This document shows positions 6,935-9,739 of a stretch of DNA of 9,739 nt, piece by piece (within the stretch, counting starts at the first letter, position 1; every line of letters starts with the position of its first letter). Under the pieces are notes generated by a model. That model saw only the letters and a program-made list of their open reading frames with translations, ran no database searches and had not been told where the DNA came from. The translations under genes were made by a program, and so were the position numbers. The stretch is taken from the NCBI GenBank assembly GCA_030639985.1, contig DAOWKG010000277.1:1-9739 (forward strand), read 5' to 3'. This DNA comes from Desulfuromonadaceae bacterium. Lineage in GTDB: Bacteria > Desulfobacterota > Desulfuromonadia > Desulfuromonadales > Geopsychrobacteraceae.

Positions 6935-7384
6935 GTGCGAGTGGTAATTCAACGGGTAAGCAGTGCCGGGGTGGTCGTTGCGGGGGAACAAATTGCTGCC
7001 ATTGATGGCGGGTTGCTGGTACTACTTGGAGTCGAAACTGGTGACAGTGAAGCCGCTGCAGATTATCTGGCAGAAAAGACTGCTGGACTGAGAATTTTTG
7101 AAGATGGTGCTGGCAAAATGAACCTTTCGGTTCTCGAAGGCAGCGGTGAAGTGCTGGTGGTATCGCAGTTTACGTTGTTGGCCGATTGCCGCAAAGGTCG
7201 CCGCCCCGGGTTTTCTGCTGCAGCTATCCCGGAAATTGCCGAACCCTTATGCGATTATTTTGTTACTCGACTTAAGGCTCTGGGGGTAGTGGTGCAGACG
7301 GGCAGGTTTCGAGCAGACATGGCAGTTTCTCTCGTCAACGATGGGCCGGTGACAATTCTTCTCGATAGTAGTAAAACTTTTTAG
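6935..7384 (+). CDS. dtd: D-aminoacyl-tRNA deacylase Dtd
   Basis: Dtd removes D-amino acids (and glycine mischarged on tRNA-Ala) from tRNA, a chiral proofreading step in the cytoplasm. The 149-residue length is normal. It starts [13 protein letters not shown] as usual for the family and carries both signature motifs: SQFTL (77-81), and NDGPVT (135-140) containing the Gly-cisPro pair G137-P138 that forms the chiral selectivity filter. The start is GTG, one base after the HAD stop codon, with AGGA at a suitable distance inside the end of the HAD gene, so translation is probably coupled. It is the last gene before the convergent hairpin at 7409-7451. Confidence 0.95.
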   Translation: MRVVIQRVSSAGVVVAGEQIAAIDGGLLVLLGVETGDSEAAADYLAEKTAGLRIFEDGAGKMNLSVLEGSGEVLVVSQFTLLADCRKGRRPGFSAAAIPEIAEPLCDYFVTRLKALGVVVQTGRFRADMAVSLVNDGPVTILLDSSKTF

Positions 7385-7408
7385 GCAGGGCGAGATGAAA
7401 TGGTTGAT

Positions 7409-7451
7409 TAACAGCAAAGCGGATACCTTACGGTTATCCGCTTTGCTGTTA
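7409..7451. terminator. Strong hairpin between convergent dtd and trxA
   Basis: A perfect 17-base inverted repeat (7409-7425 with 7435-7451; TAACAGCAAAGCGGATA) encloses a nine-base loop, 25 bases after the dtd stop and 25 bases beyond the trxA stop on the other strand. The position suits a shared terminator or 3'-end stabiliser for both transcripts. Neither side has the expected run of T residues, so it is not a standard intrinsic terminator. Confidence 0.6.
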
Positions 7452-7476
7452 CGATGTAACTGCGCTTAACAAAAAG

Positions 7477-7806
7477 CTACAATGCTTTGTCCAGTAGTGC
7501 TTCAATTTGTTTTTTTGGCACGGCACCGACCAGTTGATCGACAACCTGACCGTCTTTGAATAGGATCATGGTTGGAATTCCACGCACTCCATATTGTCCT
7601 GGGGTAGCAGGGTTTTCATCGACATTAACTTTGCCGATCTTGATTTTGCCATCATATTCATCAGCAAGTTGGTCGAGTACCGGTGCAATTGCTTTACATG
7701 GAGCACACCAGGTTGCCCAGAAATCTACCAGAACCGGGGTGTCAGATTTAAGTACATCGGCATCAAATTGGGCATCGGTGAATGCTAAAACTTTATCGCT
7801 AGCCAT
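7477..7806 (-). CDS. trxA: Thioredoxin
   Basis: A 109-residue cytoplasmic thioredoxin, a general protein disulfide reductase recycled by thioredoxin reductase. The redox motif is W33-C-A-P-C37-K instead of the commoner WCGPC. It lies in VDFWATWCAPCK with buried D28 upstream and cis-proline P78 in RGIPTM. There is no signal peptide, so it is not a periplasmic cytochrome-maturation thioredoxin despite the nearby cytochrome assembly gene. AAAAGGAGAT lies about nine bases before the ATG, a strong ribosome-binding site. It is convergent with dtd and divergent from the SIS gene. The Gly-to-Ala change between the cysteines is found in natural thioredoxins and may shift the redox potential slightly. 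Confidence 0.96.
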   Translation of the reverse strand: MASDKVLAFTDAQFDADVLKSDTPVLVDFWATWCAPCKAIAPVLDQLADEYDGKIKIGKVNVDENPATPGQYGVRGIPTMILFKDGQVVDQLVGAVPKKQIEALLDKAL

Positions 7807-7919
7807 TATGAAAATCTCCTTTTTACTATTTTATAGTCAGATAATTGTTTCCTACGTAAACATTCGATTTTAAATATATAGCATCTTGGGGGAAAATCAA
7901 GCCGTAATCGTTCTCGGCA

Positions 7920-7955
7920 AAGCGACTGAGTTGCTTGACAGCAACTCAGTCGCTT
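7920..7955. repeat. Perfect 15-bp inverted repeat around a -35 hexamer
   Basis: AAGCGACTGAGTTGC (7920-7934) and GCAACTCAGTCGCTT (7941-7955) are exact complements around the six-base loop TTGACA. No T-run follows on either strand, so a terminator is unlikely. The placement over a promoter suggests an operator. Confidence 0.75.
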
Positions 7956-7963
7956 CATAGTAT
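7935..7963 (+). promoter_or_regulatory. Sigma70-type promoter of the SIS gene
   Basis: TTGACA (7935-7940) is a perfect -35, followed after exactly 17 bases by TAGTAT (7958-7963), four of six matches to the -10 consensus. Start of transcription would be near 7970, leaving a leader of about 130 bases. The -35 is the loop of the inverted repeat and its right arm fills most of the spacer. Confidence 0.6.
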
Positions 7964-8000
7964 ATAGGGTTGGTGTTGAAATCCTAATGAACGACCCAGC

Positions 8001-8064
8001 AGCAAGCTACGGGGTATCAATAGCTTGCAACCTTTACTAATTCGCGAAGCAAGCTTCGGGGAAT
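8001..8064 (+). repeat. Pair of 17-bp near-identical repeats in the SIS gene leader
   Basis: AGCAAGCTACGGGGTAT (8001-8017) and AGCAAGCTTCGGGGAAT (8048-8064) agree at 15 of 17 positions. Each can also fold: GCAAGCTA (8002-8009) pairs with TAGCTTGC (8021-8028), and CGAAG with CTTCG around CAAG in the second copy. They may be decayed copies of a short palindromic repeat, or a structured leader. Confidence 0.55.
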
Positions 8065-8098
8065 AAGACCCGATTAATGATTATTTAATGGAGCTTTT

Positions 8099-8677
8099 AT
8101 GGATCAGCGCGTAATCACAACTTGTCGCCAGGCGGTCGACTTGTTTGAGCAATTTTGTCGTGAGCAAAACAGCGAGTTGACCCGATTGGCGAAATGCCTT
8201 AGCGTCATGTTTGCCGAAGGTGGACACCTGCTGATTGCCGGTAATGGTGTGTTGCAGCCGGTGGCACAGCAATTGGCCAGTCAATTCGCGTACCGACTCA
8301 ACTTTGACCGGCCGGTTTTGCCGGCGGTATGTCTCGGTAGTGATCCGGTTTTAAGTAACCAAATGTTGACTGCCGGGTTGTTCGACCAGCATCTGGTAAG
8401 GCATTATCGTGCTTTGAATACTCAGCACCATTTACTTTTGCTGCTTAACGATGGTTCTGAAAATGTCGCATTAAAGAACTTATGTGATGAAGTTGTCGAA
8501 AATGGACAAACTATTGCGTTGATTTCACCCAATTGCCAGCTCGATTCACTCAAAACTGCTGAAGTTGATTATTGTCTCGATCTGGCGACCAAAACTGCGC
8601 CAAGACAATTGGAATTGGCGCAGTTTATTGGCCACTTATTGTGTGAGCTGGTCGAGGTGGAGTTGTTTGGGCGCTGA
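8099..8677 (+). CDS. SIS-domain protein, GmhA/DiaA-like, active-site depleted
   Basis: A 192-residue cytoplasmic protein with the single-SIS fold of phosphoheptose isomerase GmhA and the replication protein DiaA. Similarity is clear in LLIAGNG (44-50), in RLNFDRPVLPAVCLGSD (66-82), in the sheet ending LLLLLND (112-118), and in the C-terminal helix with TAPRQLELAQ. In GmhA the metal and catalytic ligands are His61, Glu65, Gln172 and His180 (E. coli numbering). By my hand alignment the equivalents are Q58, Q62, L171 and H179, so three of four are lost, and the GNGGSA phosphate loop is GNGVLQ. It is therefore unlikely to be an isomerase; a binding or regulatory role is inference. GGAG five bases before the ATG supports the start. 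It lies between divergent trxA and the ccsA-hemA genes. Confidence 0.75.
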   Translation: MDQRVITTCRQAVDLFEQFCREQNSELTRLAKCLSVMFAEGGHLLIAGNGVLQPVAQQLASQFAYRLNFDRPVLPAVCLGSDPVLSNQMLTAGLFDQHLVRHYRALNTQHHLLLLLNDGSENVALKNLCDEVVENGQTIALISPNCQLDSLKTAEVDYCLDLATKTAPRQLELAQFIGHLLCELVEVELFGR

Positions 8678-8741
8678 AAAATAAAGTAATGGTTACGCTT
8701 CGTTTTTTATGAAATATCGGGAACGATGACAAAGAAAAAAG

Positions 8742-8770
8742 TTGACGGGATCGATTGCGAAAAATACAAT
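8742..8770 (+). promoter_or_regulatory. Sigma70-type promoter of the ccsA-hemA genes
   Basis: TTGACG (8742-8747), a 17-base spacer and TACAAT (8765-8770) each match the consensus at five of six positions. Transcription would start near 8777, about 55 bases before the ccsA ATG. This makes the pair transcriptionally independent of the SIS gene. Confidence 0.7.
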
Positions 8771-8831
8771 CAATCCTTTTGGGGAATAAGCACATCAAAC
8801 TTGGGCAAATTGGCTTGCCGGAAGGGATGAC

Positions 8832-9671
8832 ATGGGAACGACGGCCCTGTTATTCAATATTACTACATTGATTTATTTAGCTGCCAGTGGGTTTTATCTG
8901 GTCGCTATGGTCAAAAAACAGCCTGCGGCAGGTCGTATTGGTCGGTTGATTTTATTTGCTGGGGTGATTATGCATACCGCTGGTTTCGGAGTGCGTCATT
9001 CAACTGTCGGTGGTACACCGGTTACCAGCTTGCACGAGTCGCTCGCATTTTTTGCCTGGTGTCTGGTGTTACTATTTCTGTTGCTTGATTTACGTTTCAG
9101 TTTCTCCGCGATGGGAGCTTTTACTGCCCCTTTAGCCTTTGCATTGATGATCTGTAGTGCCTTGATCCCCGATGTTGTGGTTCAGCTCAACCCGGTTTTG
9201 CAAAGCTGGCTGTTTCCGGTGCATATAACTTTTGCATTTTTGGGCAATGCTGCATTTGCCCTCTCCTTTGGTGCCGGGGTGATGTATCTGATCCAGAATC
9301 GGATGTTGAAAAGTAAACGCTTTACCGGTATTTATCAATTACTCCCTTCCTTAGATACCCTCGACAAAGTTAACTATACTTGCCTGAGTATTGGTTTTCC
9401 GTTGATGACTTTGGGGATTATCAGTGGGGCGTTTTGGGCAAATACGGCTTGGGGAACCTACTGGAGTTGGGACCCCAAAGAAACCTGGGCATTAATTACC
9501 TGGTTTTTGTACGCAGCATTATTGCATGCAAGGTTGACGATTGGCTGGCGTGGTCGCCGGGCAGCGTTACTCTCTATTGTGGCATTTATGTTTTTATTGT
9601 TTACCTTCCTTGGCGTGAGTCTGTTGCTTGACGGTTATCACACCTTTGAAGCTTTCGCTGTTATCCGCTGA
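8832..9671 (+). CDS. ccsA: System II cytochrome c assembly protein (WWD domain; CcsA, also named CcsB/ResC type)
   Basis: An integral membrane protein of 279 residues that, in system II cytochrome c maturation, handles heme and presents it for attachment to apocytochromes outside the membrane, together with a ResB/Ccs1-type partner not seen here. About eight hydrophobic helices span the chain. The WWD domain at 202-224 (WANTAWGTYWSWDPKETW) is complete and is flanked by candidate heme-ligand histidines H131 and H270, with H48 nearer the N-terminus. The length fits the short CcsA form. HemX, the related protein next to hemA in Bacillus, lacks a WWD motif, so CcsA is preferred. GGAAGGG lies just before the ATG. 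It precedes hemA by 19 bases, coupling heme synthesis with heme use. Nomenclature for CcsA and CcsB is swapped between databases. Confidence 0.9.
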   Translation: MGTTALLFNITTLIYLAASGFYLVAMVKKQPAAGRIGRLILFAGVIMHTAGFGVRHSTVGGTPVTSLHESLAFFAWCLVLLFLLLDLRFSFSAMGAFTAPLAFALMICSALIPDVVVQLNPVLQSWLFPVHITFAFLGNAAFALSFGAGVMYLIQNRMLKSKRFTGIYQLLPSLDTLDKVNYTCLSIGFPLMTLGIISGAFWANTAWGTYWSWDPKETWALITWFLYAALLHARLTIGWRGRRAALLSIVAFMFLLFTFLGVSLLLDGYHTFEAFAVIR

Positions 9672-9690
9672 AAGCCTGACGAGTAGATAT

Positions 9691-9739
9691 ATGAATATCG
9701 TTATCGTGGGGTTGAGTCACAAAACAGCTCCAGTAGAAA
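9691..9739 (+). CDS. hemA: Glutamyl-tRNA reductase HemA, 5' end only
   Basis: The window ends 16 codons into this gene. MNIVIVGLSHKTAPVE is the typical N-terminus of glutamyl-tRNA reductase, which makes glutamate-1-semialdehyde in the first committed step of C5-pathway tetrapyrrole synthesis. It follows ccsA by 19 bases and is probably co-transcribed. The ribosome-binding site is weak (GACGAG). The short match is highly characteristic, but the remainder is outside the window. Confidence 0.88.
   Translation, partial: MNIVIVGLSHKTAPVE

Noticed and set aside
7556..7873. 105-codon plus-strand frame opposite trxA
   Set aside because: It is antisense to a thioredoxin with complete active site and strong ribosome-binding site.
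7920..7955. Reading the 15-bp inverted repeat as an intrinsic terminator
   Set aside because: No T-run follows on either strand, no gene ends nearby on either side, and the loop is a consensus -35 with a -10 at 17 bases.
8261..8276. Sigma54-like motif TGGCACAGCAATTGGC
   Set aside because: It lies inside the SIS coding region, has TTGG instead of TTGC at the -12 element, and has no gene at a suitable distance.

Overview
The window looks like an ordinary chromosomal segment of a Gram-negative bacterium, with no mobile element, CRISPR array, tRNA or rRNA visible. The order thioredoxin / SIS protein / cytochrome c assembly protein (WWD family) / hemA, the CxxC zinc-ribbon plus RDD protein, and the general look of the proteins suggest a Desulfuromonadia-type (Geobacter/Desulfuromonas/Pelobacter-like) deltaproteobacterium. 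That placement is inference from gene content; no marker here proves it.

Left part (1-2291). A two-component system lies on the minus strand: an OmpR/PhoB-type response regulator (1280-1954) followed by a histidine kinase (247-1146). The kinase keeps every catalytic motif, but its reading frame opens only at the HAMP domain, so it has no transmembrane or sensor region. The 133-base gap between the two genes holds a terminator-like hairpin. A second hairpin with a U-tract ends the kinase transcript near 35-82. An AT-rich divergent intergenic region (1955-2291) with overlapping palindromes separates this system from the plus-strand genes.

Middle (2292-7384), plus strand. prmA (ribosomal protein L11 methyltransferase) and rsmE (16S rRNA m3U methyltransferase) overlap by one base. 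They are followed by a membrane protein with an N-terminal zinc ribbon, a long acidic linker and a C-terminal RDD domain. A near-perfect extended -10 element sits on that gene's stop codon. It is followed by a leader of about 200 bases with a possible 48-residue Trp/Phe-rich small ORF, then a tightly packed operon: dapF (lysine/peptidoglycan), a HAD pyrimidine-5'-nucleotidase-like phosphatase and dtd (D-aminoacyl-tRNA deacylase).

Right part (7385-9739). trxA is on the minus strand, convergent with dtd across a strong hairpin. Divergent from trxA is a GmhA/DiaA-like SIS protein that has lost most residues of the isomerase active site. Its likely promoter has the -35 hexamer TTGACA exactly in the loop of a perfect 15-bp inverted repeat, and its leader carries two near-identical 17-bp repeats. 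A good sigma70-type promoter (TTGACG-N17-TACAAT) then precedes a cytochrome c assembly protein and the first codons of hemA, linking heme synthesis with cytochrome c maturation.

Most of the window is housekeeping. The points most worth a second look are the sensor-less kinase with a terminator in front of it, the active-site-depleted SIS protein with its unusual promoter, and the small ORF in the dapF leader. I do not see convincing evidence of a wholly new system.
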